A DNA stretch of 64,000 nucleotides from Dastarcus helophoroides (lineage: Eukaryota; Arthropoda; Insecta; Coleoptera; Bothrideridae): positions 61,241,822 through 61,305,821 of the forward strand of contig CM053325.1 in assembly GCA_028583605.1 (NCBI GenBank), in the 5' to 3' direction. Made by a program: the position numbers and the translations under genes. The notes beneath the pieces are model-generated. The model was not told the DNA's origin. It did no database searches and saw nothing but the letters and a program-made list of their open reading frames with translations. Numbering within the stretch: the stretch's first letter is position 1; each line of letters begins with the position of its first letter. Positions 9,620 through 22,059 of this stretch are shown here, one piece after another.

Positions 9620-12180
9620 TGTAGTCGGGGATTTAATCCAAATTAAAAATATTTCAAAATCGAATTTTCCGAACTTTTAAACTCAAATATTTCATATTGT
9701 TCCTTAAATTGCTGACAGTAATCCGAAAATGTTAGTCAAAAATTCGCGGAAAGAAACCGAAGTTTCTAGTTTTTTCAGTTAACACTCAAAAAAAAGTAGA
9801 ACTTCAAAAAAAATTTTAAAATCTCTTGAAATAAAAAACGAAGTTTTGAGTTTATGCCAACACTTTAAGAGAAAAAGTAAAAATTTAAAATAAGAACTCG
9901 AAATTTTGTGAAAAAAAAATTTGTAAAATTTTAAAAATAAAGAAAAAATCTCCCCAAAAAGATAAACTAGCTTATAAATTTAGTTTTCTTGAAGATAATA
10001 AAAAAGTATAAATTTAATACTTAGAATTTAGGAAATAACTTCCAGCAAAAAAAAGAAATTTTTAGCAAAATGTTTGGATGAAACTCGACAAAAAAGTAAA
10101 ACATTAAAAAAAAATATTTTAAAAATGTTCGGCACTTTGAGAATAAAATTGAAGATTAATCGCGAGTCCAACCGCTACTTTAATACACGCTTCGCTATCG
10201 GCCAAAAAAAAAGTGTTTTCATTAATTTTACATAAAATAGGCCGTTTGTTAATTTATAAGGTTTCTAAAAATGTGTAAATTCGAAGTCTGGTAATTAGTT
10301 AATTGTTAAACAAAAGCTACTAACTAAATTCCTTATATGGAGATCTTATGGCAAGATTAAGTTGTATACTAATAGGAAAACTTGCAATGTTTTTAACTGT
10401 CATAACATTATAATTTAGATATTAAATATACTATCTAAACTATTAAGAAATTTAATTTTTTTAGGGTTTTTCATGATTTAAAAAATTAATAATTACCAGA
10501 TTGATTATAACAATTATAAATATCGCAAAATTACAATAATATTAAGTATAGTTGCCATAAAACCTTAGCGAAGGAAAAAAAAACATATTAGCAACTTTAA
10601 TAATTATCATTCTACTTGGAATCTAAACGAAAAATCTAAAACTTTATGTAAATCATTTTTTCCAGCAGATTTTTTTTCTTTTACAGTTTTAGATGATTTG
10701 GTCAATTTGTGAAATTTTTGAATTAATATTTAATAACATAATAAAAACGAATTTTACTTGCTTTGTTTTTGAAATAATTGCGAAAAACTGGACTGTTTTT
10801 TCAAATCTTTACTTGTTAATAACAGCGGCAATTGTTTATGTGTCGATATTTAGATCCAGAAATTCGGACTTTTTTCTCAAAATAAAAAACTATAAATTTC
10901 CAGAAAAGATAAAACTTCGAAGAAAATAATTAAAATTAAGCAGCATTAGTCGAATAATGTTGTATAAAATTTTACTTTTTTCTTTGAAATTTGAAGTCTT
11001 AATTTCAGATTTTAAAACTGATATTTATCGAATTTAAATACAAACTTTGGTTGCTATTTCTGCAACTTTGAATTTATAAAGGGATCATTTTGTAAAGAAA
11101 GAAAAAATCTGAGAAAAATAGACCATTCGTTGAAAATTCAAAAATGTTTAAACAAATTTCTGGAGTTGAGAAATTTGAGTTTAGAATGAAAATTTTAGCA
11201 AAAAAAAGTGTAATTTTCGAGAAAGCATACTTTTTTAAAATATAAATATTCTAGACATTACGAATTTTTTCTGAAATTTCACAAGTTATTTAAATTTAAA
11301 GATTTTTATTTTTTGACTTAAAATTTTGACCTTTAATTCAAATGTCTAGAAAAAAAAAGGTTGAATTTTGAAGTCAAAATTTAAACTTTGCATTTCTTAA
11401 AATCCAAACTCCAAATTAAAAACAAAACAAAAATATTACATTTCAATCAAGAAAACACTCAACATTTAGACATTTTTTGGGGTGAAATTGTGAACTTTTT
11501 TTGGAAATTCTTTTTTTTTTGTCGAAATTTGAACATTAAATTAAAAATGAATTATGAATTTTCGACTTTAAAGACGAATTTTTTTCAATTTTTAAACTCA
11601 ATTTTTCAATGTTTTTGCAATTTTAAAATTGCGACAAATATGAGAAAGTGTTACTTTAAAAATGTGAGAAAAAATTTGAAATTTTGATAAGAAAGTTTCT
11701 GAAAAAATCAAAATTTTAGAAAAATTTTAAATCTTATAAAAATAAAAAACCAGAGATTTAGAGTTAAAACTATTATCATTTTAATATTTTGAGAATACAT
11801 TTCAAATTCTTTAAGGCACTTTTACTTTCTTATAAAATTCCTAATTAGTTGCTTCAAATTTTATTTATTTATTTTTTTACTTCAATTTTATATTTCAAAG
11901 TCGATTTTTTACATTAAATTCAAACTTTTAATCTTGTTCTTGAAATTCGTTAAGAATGGTTTCTGAAATTTCGATTTTAAATTCGAATTTCCGAATTTTA
12001 AGTCAAACTTTCAAAAATAAGTTAGATTTTTGAATTCAATCATTTTTTTAAATGAAAATTAAAATTTTAATTAGTTTAAATGATTGTCTTGACATTTTAA
12101 GAAAAAAAATGAGATTGCGAAAAAAGTCTACATTTTAAGGTCATAATTTTAGAAAAGAGTAGAATTTCGAATATAAACTC
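9620..12180. repeat. Degenerate AT-rich repeat field 1
   Basis: This region consists of irregular A-runs, T-runs and short words such as AAATTTT, GAATTTTCG and TTTTGAAATTTC. No open frame has a recognisable domain. A short less-biased window near 10140-10200 (GCGAGTCCAACCGC) is unidentified. Confidence 0.6.
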
Positions 12181-12357
12181 GAAATGCGGACGCATGGGTT
12201 CTCATAATTTGATAAGAGATTCGGTCGAACAGTATTAAATTTATTGAATCGTCCAACAATTTCCACTCTTAACCATCTTCTTACAGAATTCGAGTAATTA
12301 ATTATTTGTCTTTACACATCCAGCTGACCGAATTTATGATGTATTGGCCAACTCGGG

Positions 12358-13002
12358 ATGTTATTGTTATTCGATTCAGAAGAAAAAGTGCTAATTATTA
12401 AGTGGTATTTAACCTCCCAGGGCGGTGAAGAAGTCGTTGGGCGATTCGCTTTTTTCTACGAAGATCGACCAATACCTGATGCAAAGACGGTGTTAAATAT
12501 CGTCCACAAATTTGAAAAATCGGGATGCCTAACAGGTTGTAATAACAAGTGTTGTTTGGAAGCGCGTCAACCTGAATGTGACAGGCCATTATCCGACGAA
12601 AGAATGGCTAAGGAGTTAGCTGTATTGCATTTGTCGAAGCAAAATGAACCTTGTTCTAGTGAACAGATCGCAGAAGAAGTTAATGTGCCATCGCGAACAG
12701 TGCGAAATAGAAATGGGTACAACTGTTATAAAGTTTCTGAAACCCAAGAAATATTTCCTGAAGATCGATACAAACGTCTTGAGTTTTGTGAGTCTATGAG
12801 AGAAAAAGTTGATGTCGATGGACATTTCTTAACCCACGTACAAGAAAGACCATGTAATTTAGACCATTTACGGGATCGAATTGTAGAAGTCCTAGATAAT
12901 ATTTCTCCTGAGATGTTGGCACGCGTAAGAACTGAATTTTACGACAGATTAGGTTATTGCGAAACACCAGGAGGGAACATTTTTGAACCACTTATTACAT
13001 AA
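12358..13002 (+). pseudogene. DDE transposase remnant lacking its catalytic core
   Basis: An intact 214-codon frame. Residues about 1-60 resemble the helix-turn-helix start of Tc3/mariner-like transposases (FDSEEKVLIIKWYL, then KTVLNIVHKFEKSG), and about 95-150 the second DNA-binding part (IAEEVNVPSRTVRNR, ending YKRLEFCESMRE). The sequence then jumps to the C-terminal part (HLRDRIVEVLDNISPEML then RVRTEFYDRLGYC). The segment that should carry the DD(E/D) residues is missing, so this is an internally deleted copy whose reading frame survived the deletion. It cannot be a working transposase, although it could still encode a DNA-binding protein. Confidence 0.7.
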
Positions 13003-13519
13003 GCATTTTTTCTTCCATTTTTTTGTTGAATCATTTTTTAAGTTTTCAGTTTAGATTGTCATCACAAAGGCTGATTATTTTTACACAGAGTTCATTTATC
13101 TTTTAGAATTTTTGTTTTATTTTTCCTGAGACCCGGTTGATTAAAGAAAACAAAATCGTAAAGTATCTGCAAATATTTTCATACTTTTTAGGGTGTGAAA
13201 ATAATTGTAGAATCAATTAATAGGTAAAGATGTATTTTCCATTTAAAACGACACTCTTTTATCGAGCTCCGATAAGGTTCTGATGCAATATCTACAAGAC
13301 AGGTGTGCAGTTTGCAGCGAATGCGTGGTCATGATTTGATAAGCGCGTCTATAGAGCAATATATTGAAACAGTGTAAATCATACCATCCTTCTCTTTCCT
13401 TACAAAATTTTGATATGTTCCTTGTTCTTTACACGTTACAACAGACCGAAATCGTGTACTGGCCAGTAGTGTATATATATTTATATCGAAAACTGTGAAA
13501 CGTAGGAATTTAAAATTTT

Positions 13520-14010
13520 ACACAACGTTAGTTCTCCATGATTCACGTAAATACCGCCAGCCAACGATTAGAAAAAGAAAGTATTTTACCCGTTATATCT
13601 AAAGTGATGAAAAAGGTCATCAACTTCGAGATTCTCAAATATCTGGAGGAAAATAGAATCATCTCCGACAGGCAATACGGTTTTAGACAACAACGTTCCA
13701 CTGGCGATCTACTGGCATATGTTACTTATATCTGTAACTCAGCTATGGAAAAACATGGTGAGGCTAGGATTGTGGCATTGGATATCTCAAAGGCTTTCGA
13801 CAGAGTCACTTGATATCAAATTTTCTCGCTGACAGATCTCTTCAGGTTGTCGTCGATGGCATCTCATCCGAAACATTTTCGATTAACGCTGGGGTGCCTC
13901 AGGGGTCTGTTCTGTCTCCTACTCTATTTCTGTTACACATAAACAATCTCTTAGCTGCAACTTCCAATCCTATCCTTTATCCTATTTCGCTAGTCCTTGC
14001 GAACTGGGAT
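13520..14010 (+). pseudogene. LINE (CR1/L2-like) reverse transcriptase relic
   Basis: The first frame (13538-13813) shows QYGFRQQRSTGDLLAYV and the palm motif IVALDISKAFDRV. The second (13810-14022) shows ISNFLADRSLQVVVDG and INAGVPQGSVLSPTLFLLHI. About 20 residues normally lying between AFDRV and ISNFL are missing, with a stop at the junction. The copy stops before the YADD box. It is the same family as the minus-strand relic at 27151-27440. Confidence 0.85.
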
Positions 14011-14022
14011 AATACAAGGTAA

Positions 14023-14800
14023 TTTTTTGAAAACGAATCACCTCAAATTTATAGAAAATAAAAACTTTATGTGAAAAATACCGAAACCGATTAATTTTGG
14101 TTGTGAGGGGACACTTAATTGGTGTAGTTTTAGACCCCCTTATGTAGAAAATATAAAAAAAAACACACTGCTTTATTATTTGAATTAATATATGTTATTA
14201 TAACTGCAGAGCATTAGATATATTAACTGTTATTCGCCAATTGCTTTCCTGGTAAGAGCAGAATAGAAAGTTGAACAGAGTTCGTTAGCACCTCCTTCTC
14301 CTATCAAGCAAACTGCTTTTGCTGCCTACCGATATTGAATTACACTTCATGCCCTTTCACACTCCATTGTTATTACAATTCATTGTTTTGTTAATAGTTC
14401 GGTATACAATATAAAAGTGTTACGGTTCCTGAACATTGCAGTCACTTTTCTGCATTTTCTGCATAACCGCAAACTTAAATTTTCTATTATTTTAGTCATT
14501 TCAAATATAGTTACATAGAAGCATTGTAAAAAAATGTCTAATTAAAGAAGTCTCTATTTGAAAAAATTGAAATTTTATTAAAAAAAATTGGAATGGTTTT
14601 AACTTTTCAAATATCAAAATTTTAAATTTTTAAAAATGTTGATTTTTTATGAAAATGTTGAATTTTTAATTCAACAAGTTTTAATTCAACATAATCATAG
14701 AAAGTCGAGATTTTTAAAAATTTAAAATTTTAAAAACTGTTTGTTTATAAATAAAACAAAATGTAATGTTGTAAATTTGCAAAAAGCATTATCTAGACCA
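14023..14800. other. Intronic AT-rich DNA with no recognised gene
   Basis: Nothing convincing is seen. From about 14520 onward it merges into the A/T-rich degenerate repeat field. Confidence 0.45.
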
Positions 14801-14804
14801 AGGG

Positions 14805-14880
14805 TCGGTAAACCGCGGCTCGCGAGCCGCTTGCGGCTCTTTTAAAAGAAAATTACGGCTCTTTAAATTCCCCTAAAAAT
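14805..14880. mobile_element. hAT-like element end
   Basis: CCAAGGGTCGGTAAACCGCG followed by GCTCGCGAGCCGC and TGCGGCTCTTTT is a pattern I recognise from the termini of hAT-type DNA transposons. It contains a short GC-rich palindrome, conspicuous in AT-rich surroundings. A matching opposite end was not located, so it is treated as a solo fragment. Confidence 0.4.
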
Positions 14881-14899
14881 ATAAATAAATAAAAGTGGA

Positions 14900-17800
14900 C
14901 AGACACGCAGACACTCATTAAACAAGCGATCTACAGAAGTCGAAATTTCCAAAAATACCTTTCTAGGAATTTTTACCTTTTACTTAAATTTTGACAAAAA
15001 GTTATAATTTCAAGAAGTACTTTTCCGAAATTTTTGATCGATTTGTATTAACATTTAAAAAAAACACTTGAAATTTCTCGAAAAAGACCAACTTGGGGAG
15101 TCGAAATTTCTAAAACATATTTTTCTCATGATTTTTGACTTTTTATTTGTAAATTTTCCAAAACATTTTCGTGAAAAAAGGTGAATAACTTTTTGTGAGA
15201 AAAAAAAGCTCAATTTACAAAAATTGCAGAAAAGTTCGAAATAAAAGCTGAAATTTCCAGAAAAAGTCGAATATTGAGAAAGAGATTTCGAAAAAAAATA
15301 AGAAAAAGAAGGACTTCGAAAAAGCTGAGTAAAAGAAAGATTTCGAAAAAGCTGAGAAAAAGAAAGACTTCGAAAAAATTGAGAAAACGGAATTCAACAA
15401 AAGTTCTCAATAAAAGGTAAAATTTTAGAAAAAAAACGTAAAATTTCGACAATAGATTGAAACCCAGGACAAATTAAAAACCTGAAATATTTAGACAATT
15501 TTCAATTTTTTGAAAAATAGTAAAATTTCGAAAAGAAATATAGTAACATTTCGAAAAGAGAAATTGTATAAATTAACTGGAAGCTTAGAAAAATTGTCGA
15601 TCTCTAAAAAAGTCGAAATTTTTCAGTGAAGAAAAGAAACTTTAATTTTAGTAAAAATTTTATGGAAAAAGTTTAGAGCAACTCGAAATTCGATAAAAAA
15701 TTGCAATTTTCCAGAGAAAGCTTAAATAAATTTACAATTTCGAGAACAAGATGAATAAAAAAACTCCAAATTTTCAAATAAATTCGAATTTTGAGAAAAT
15801 TGGTGAAATAATTTCGAAAGAAAATTCCAAGAAAATTTCGGGAAGCGTTAAACTTTAAAAAAAGGTCAACATTTTTCTGAAAAAGCCAAATTCTGAAAAA
15901 AAAGGAAGACATTTCGAAAATAATTGGGAAAAATGAAGAGATTAAAAAAATGAATTTGTCTAATTCGGAAAAAGCAAGAAATTTCGAAAAAAAAAAATGA
16001 ATTACAGAATATACTTCTTCCGGGATTGGACGGTGTTAAAGAACTACTAAAAGTGTTCGACTTTTCGCCCACCATCGTAGGGGGCTCCTTCAGGAACAAA
16101 GAAAAGAAATAATAAATAAAAAGAGAAAGAGAAACTGATTTTGACTATGGATTGACACCCAAAACAATATTCGATAAAAATTGCAATTTTTCAGAGAAAG
16201 CTAAATTTTGAAAATAAATTTATAATTTCGAGAACACGTCGAATTAAAAAACTCCAAATTTGCAGATAAATTCGAATTTTGAGAAAATTGGTAAAATTAT
16301 TTCGAAAGAAAATTCCAAGAAAATTTTGGGAAGTGTTAAACTTTCGAAAAAGTCAACATTATCCTGAAAAAGCCAAATTCTAAGAAAAAAGAAGGCATTT
16401 CGAAAATAATTGGGTAAAATGAAGAGATTAAAAAAATGAATTTGTCTAATTTGTAAAAAGGGACAAATTTCGAAAAATAATGAATTGATCGAAAGTTCTC
16501 AGAAAAGACAAAATGTTAGGAAAAAGGCATCGAATTTTAACGATAGATTGAAACCCAAAACAAATTTAAAAACCTGACATTTTTGGACAATTTTGAATTT
16601 TTTGAAAAATTACAAAATTTCGGAAAGGGAAATTGTAAGAATAAACTGGAAGCTTAGAAAAAAGCGTTAAAATTTAAAAAAGTCAAAGTTTTTTAGAGAA
16701 GAAGAAAAAAATAAGATTTAAGGGAAAATTTCAAGAAAAAAGTCAACATTTTAAGAAAGACTCGAAATTTCGACAAAAAAAAATTTCCAGAGAAAGTTAA
16801 ATTTTGAGGATAAATTTGAAATGTCGGAAACAAGATAACTTAAAAAAGGTTCAAATTTTAAGATATATTCGAATTTTGAAAACATTAGTAAACTAATTAC
16901 GAAAGAAAATTCCAAGAAAATTAAAAAAAAAATTTAACTTTAAAAAAAAGTCAGAATTTCCCAGAAAATGTCGAATTTAAAAAAAAGAACAAGACAAATT
17001 AAAAAAACTCCAAATTTTCAGATAAATTCAAATTTTGAGAAAGTTGGTGAAATAATTTTGAAACAAAATTTCAAGAAAATTTCGAGAAGTGTCAAACTTT
17101 AAAAAAAACGTCAACATTTTCCAGAAAAAGCCAAATTCTTAGAAAAAGGAAGACATTTTAAAAAAAATTAGGAAAAATGAAGAGATTAAAAAAATGAATT
17201 TGTCTAATTCGGAAAAAGGGAAAAATTTAGAAAAATAATGAATTGATCGAAAGTTCTCAAAAAAAGACAAAATATTAGGAAAAAGGCATCGAATTTTGAC
17301 AATAGATTGAAACCCAAAACAAATTTAAAAACCTGACATTTTTGGACAATTTTGAATTTTTTGAAAAATTACAAAATTTCGTAAAGAAAAATTGTAACAA
17401 TAAACTGGAAGCTTAGAAAAAATTGTTGAAATTTAAAAAAATCTTAGTTTTTCAGAGAAGAAGAAAAAAGTCAAATTTTAGGGAAAATTTCAAGAAAAAA
17501 GTCAAAATTTTAAGAAAAGCTCGAAATTTCGACAAAAAAATACAATTTTCCAGAGAAAGTTAAATTTTGAGAATAAATTTAAAATGTCGGGAACAAGACA
17601 ATTTAAAAAAGGTTCAAATTACAAGAAAATTTCGAGAAGTGTTAAACTTTAGAAAAAGGTCAACATTTTCTAAAAAAAGCCAAATTCTGAGAAAAAAGAA
17701 GACAATACGAAAAGATTTTAGGAAGAATTTCATGGAAAAAGTTTAGAACAACTCGAAATTTCAATAAAAAATTACAATTTTCCAAAGAAAGCTAAAATTT

Positions 17801-20330
17801 GTAATTTCGAGAAAAATACAAATTAAAAAACACCAAATTTTCAGATAGATTTGAATTTTGAGAAAATTGGTAAAATAATTTCGAAAGAAAATTCCAAGAA
17901 AATTTCGAAAAGTGTTAAACTTTAAAAAAAGGTCAAAGTTTTCCAAAAAAAAGCCAAATTCTGAGAAAAAGGAAGACATTTCGAAAATAATTGGGAAAAA
18001 TGAAGAGATTAAAAAAATGAATTTGTCTAATTCGGAAAAAGGGAGAAATTTCAAAATAAAAAATGAATTGCTCGACAGTTCTTAAAAAAGTCAAAATTTT
18101 AGGAAAAAAGTATCGAATTTTGACGATAGATTGAAACCCAAAACAAATTTAAAAACCTGAAATTTTTGGATAATTTTGAATTTATTTGAAAAATTACAAA
18201 ATTTTGAAAAGAGACATTGTAAGAATAAACTGGAAGCTTAGAAAAAATTGTTGAAATTTAAAAAAGTCAAAGTTTTTCAGAGAAGAAGAAAAAAGTCAAA
18301 TTTTAGAAAAAATTTCAAGGAAAAAGTCAAAATTTTAAGAAAAGCTCGAAATTTCGACAAAAAAATTACAATTTTCCGGAGAAAGTTAAATTTTAAGAAT
18401 AAATTTGAAATTTCGATAACAAGACGATTTAAAAAATCCAAATTTTCAGATAAATTCGAATTTTGAGAATATTTGTAAAATAATTTCGAAAGAACTTTCC
18501 AAGAAAATTTCGGGAAAAGATTCTAACTTTCAAAAAAGGTCAGAAATTTTCAGAAAAAGGCCAATTTAAAAAAACAGGAAGAGATTTTAAAAAAATTGGA
18601 AAAAACGATTAAAAAAGAATGAATTTGTCTGAAGTCCTCAAATAAGGAAAACATTTTTGAAAAAAAACCTCGAATTTTTTACAATAAATTGAAAACCAAA
18701 ACAAACTTAAAAAACTTGAAATTTGGAGATAAAAGAGAAATTGTATGAACAAACTGAAAGTTTAAAAAAGTGTCAGACTTTAAAAAAGTCAAAGTTTTTC
18801 AGGGAAGAAGAAAAAAGTTAAATTTAGGAAAAATGTTAAGGAAAAATTCAAAGTTTTAAGTGAATCTCGAATTTTGGACAAAAAATTTACAATTTTCCAG
18901 AGAAAGTTAAATTTTGAGCATAAATTTGAAATTTGGAGAACAAGACGATCTGAAAAAGTCCAAATTTTCAGATAAATTTGAATTGTGAGAACATTTGTAA
19001 AATAATTTCGAAAGAAAATTCCAAGTCAATTTCGAGAAAAGTTTTTAACTTTGAAAACAGGTCAGAATTTCCCAGAAAAAGCCGAATTTTGAAAAAAAGA
19101 AAGAGATTTCGAAAAAAAATTGGAAAAAATGATTTTAAAAAATGAATTTGTCCAAAGTTCTTTAATAAGAGCAAAATTTCAAAAAAAAACATCGAATTTT
19201 GACAATATATAAAATTCTAAAACGAATTAAAAAAACTTGAAATTTTCATATAAAAGAGACATTATAAAAGTAAACTGGAAACTTAAAAAAGTGTTGGACT
19301 TTGAAAAAGTCGAATTCGAATTTTGAGAAAATTGGTAAAATAATTTCGAAAGAAAATTCCAAGAAAATTTTGGGAAGTGTTAAACTTTAGAAAAAGGTCA
19401 ACATTTTCCAAAAAAAGCCAAATTCTGAGAAAAAGGAAGACATTTCGAAAATAATTGGGAAAAATAAAGAGGTTAAAAAAATGAATTAGTCTAATTCGGA
19501 AAAAAGAAGAAATTTTGAAATAAAAAATGAATTGCTCGAAAGTTTTCAAAAAAGGCAAAATTTTAGAAAAAAGCATCGAATTTTGACGATAGATTGAAAC
19601 CCAAAACAAAATTCAATAAAAAATTGCAATTTTTCAGAGAAAGCTAAATTTGGAAAATAAATTTGCAATTTCGAGAACGAGACGAATTAAAAAAACTCCA
19701 AATTTTCAAATAAATTCGAATTTTGAGAGAATTGGTAAAATTATTTCGAAAAAAAATTCCAAGAAAATTTCGGGAAGTGTAGAAAAAGGTCAACATTTTC
19801 CAGAAAAAGCCAAATTCTGAGAAAAACGAAGACATTTGGAAAAACATTGGGAAAAATGAAGAGATTAAAAAAATGAATTTGTCTAATTCGGAAAAGGGGA
19901 AAAATTTCTAAAAAAAATGAATTGTCCAAAAGTTCTCAAAAAAGGCAAAATTTTAGAAAAAAGCGTCGAATTTTGACGATGGATTGAAACCCAAAACAAA
20001 TTTAAAAACCTGACATTTTTGGACAATTTTGAATTTTTTGAGAAATTACAAAATTTCGTAAAGAGAAATTGTAAGACTAAACTGAAAGCTTAAAAAAAAT
20101 TGTTGAAATTTAAAAAAATCTTAGTTTTTCAGAGAAGAAGAAAAAAGTCAAATTTTAGGGAAAATTTCAAGAAAAAAGTCAAAATTTTTAGAAAGGCTCG
20201 AAATTTCGACAAAAAAATACAATTTTCCAGAGAAAGTTAAATTTTGAGAATAAATTTGAAATGTCGGGAACAAGACAATTTAAAAAAGGTTCAAATTTTC
20301 AGATATATTTGAATTTTGAAAACATTAGTA
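14900..20330. repeat. Degenerate AAATTTCGA-type satellite field 2 with higher-order repeats
   Basis: Purine-rich plus strand made of words such as GAAAATTTCGA, AAAAAAGTC and CCAGAGAAAG. Longer conserved landmarks recur in the same order. ATTGAAACCCAAAACAAATT or a variant occurs near 15455, 16545, 17305, 18127, 19592 and 19984. AATGAAGAGATTAAAAAAAT occurs near 15932, 16419, 17176, 17998 and 19856. Spacings of roughly 400 and 760-820 bp indicate an old, scrambled higher-order repeat. All minus-strand ORFs here (FFRNYFTNFLKI types) are translations of the repeat. Confidence 0.85.
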
Positions 20331-20480
20331 TCGATTTGAATCTCAATGTAGATGACGTCGATGTATCTTTTGCTAATCTTTTTAGATTAGTACGCTTGAA
20401 AATGCCAGTTCTGCTGGCGAATAGGTATCGCGTATTATTTATTTAATTGCCGATGTGGTAAAGGGGTGAAATCTTCTTGG
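20331..20480. other. Short non-repetitive island
   Basis: A CG-containing segment (GATGACGTCGATGTATC) between two satellite fields. I see no recognised function. Confidence 0.3.
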
Positions 20481-20499
20481 ACTTAATCACAAGCCACAG

Positions 20500-21830
20500 T
20501 GCTTTAGAGAAAAAAACAAATTCAAAAAAATCGAAACTTGAAAATTTTTCTCAAAATTCGCCCTCACTGAAGAATTTTGAGTGTTTACTACATTTTGACT
20601 TTTTTCTCAAAATTTCGATCTTTTCTTTGTTTTTCAAGGGAAAAAAATCGAGCTTTCCAGAAAAAAACAAATTTAAAAAACTCGAAACTTGAAAATTTTT
20701 CTCAACATCCGTCTTTTTTCGCAAATTTTACTAATTTCGACTTTTTTCTCAAAATTTCGACCTTTTCTTTTAACAAAATTTCACTCTCTGAAGAATTTCA
20801 AGTGTTTACTACATTTTGACATTTGTCTCAAAATTTCGATCTTTTCTTTGTTTTTCAAGGGAAAAAAAATCGATATTTCCAGAAAAAAAACAAATTTAAA
20901 AAATCGAAACGTGAAAATTTTTTTTTCAAAATCCGTCTTTTTTCGCAAATTTCACTAATTTAGACTTTTTTCTCAAAATTTTGATCTTTTCTTTCTACAA
21001 AACTTCACTCTCTCTAAAGAATTTCGAGTGTTTACTAAATTTTGATTTTTTTCTCAAAATTTCGATCTTTTCTTTGTTTTTTTGGGGAAAAAAATTAAGA
21101 TTTCCAGAAAAAAACAAATTTAACAAAATTGAAACTTGAAAATTTGTCTCAAAATCCGTCTTTTTTGGCAAATTTTAATAGTTTTGACTTTTTTCTCAAA
21201 ATTTCGATCTTTTCTTTCAACAAAATTTCACTCTGAAGAATTTCGAGTGTTTACTAAATTTTGACTTCTCTCTCAAAATTTCGATTTTTTCTTTGTTTTT
21301 CAGGGGAAAAAAAATGAGATTTCCAGATAAAAACAAATTTAACAAAATTTAAACTTGAAAATTTTCCTCAAAATCCGTTTTTTCGCAAATTTTAATAGTT
21401 TTGACTTTTTTCTCAAAATTTCGATCTTTTCTTTCAAGAAAATTTCACTCTCTCTGAAGAATTTCGAGTGTTTACCAAATTTTGACTCTTTTTTTCAAAA
21501 TTTCGATCTTTTCTTTGTTTTTCAAGGGAAAAAAATCGAAATTTCCAAAAACAAATTTAAAAAAATCGAAACTTAAAAATGTTTCTCAAAATCCTTTTCT
21601 TTTCGCAAATTTCACTAATTTTGACTTTTTTCTTCAAATTTGGATCTTTTCTGTCAACAAAATTTTCCTCTCTCTGAAGAATTTCGAGTATTTACTAAAT
21701 TTTGACTTTTTTCTCAAAATTTCGGTCTTTTCTTTGTTTTTCAGGGAAAATAAATCGAAATTCCCAGAAAAAAACAATTTACAAAAATCGAAACTAGAAC
21801 ATTTTTCTCAAAATTCGCCCTTTTTCGCAA
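20500..21830 (+). repeat. 220-bp tandem repeat, about six copies
   Basis: The landmark GAGTGTTTACTAAATTTTGA or a variant starts near 20578, 20799, 21027, 21247, 21467 and 21687, giving a period of 220-228 bp. Each unit also carries TTTCTTTGTTTTTCAAGGG, an AAAACAAATTTAAAAAA block and TTTTTCGCAAATTT. Copies are far less diverged than the neighbouring field, implying recent amplification. Confidence 0.9.
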
Positions 21831-21956
21831 ATATGAAATTCATTCTAAAATCCCATTCTGTGTGTTTTCGGAAAACTAAATGTTCTTCCTGGGAATTCAT
21901 CTTTCTTAAAATTTTGACTTTCTTTTCAAGATTCGTTTTTTTCATAAATGGCTGTC

Positions 21957-22049
21957 TTTTTGGGGAACGAACTGGTCCTTGGTTATCTTTAAAAATTGAA
22001 ACAGAAACCTTATCCACTGAAACCAAGATTTGTATTTTAATTTTTCATA
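21957..22049 (-). mobile_element. Hairpin retroposon, copy 4 (short)
   Basis: GGGGAACGAACTGGTCCTTG then GTTATCTTTAAAAATTG is the antisense tail, followed at once by the two shortened arms (ACTGAAACCAAG, GATTTGTATTTTAAT). A TTTTTCATAAA word lies just left and right of the insertion and could be a degraded target duplication. Confidence 0.6.
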
Positions 22050-22059
22050 AAGGGCTAAT

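Larger units (their letters stand above)
9246..13474. mobile_element. Decayed Tc1/mariner-type transposon or nested pair
   Basis: The left end (TACAGGATCGGCCAGTACAC then TATTTCGGTCTG, 9248-9279) is an imperfect inverted copy of the right end (CAGACCGAAATCGTGTACTG then GCCAGTAGTGTA, 13442-13473). Both are bordered by TA. The matched ends extend loosely for about 60 bp, including GGAAAGAGAA. A third, direct copy of the right-end motif lies at 12320-12350, and 12180-12350 resembles 13310-13470, suggesting two joined copies. The broken transposase is at 12358-13002. The interior 9600-12180 is degenerate A/T-rich filler. Confidence 0.45.

Noticed and set aside
15210..19929. Many minus-strand ORFs of 60-110 codons rich in F, L and N (for example 17761-18054, 19283-19609)
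   Set aside because: They repeat with the satellite, change frame between copies and consist of translated AAATTTCGA words; no constraint visible.
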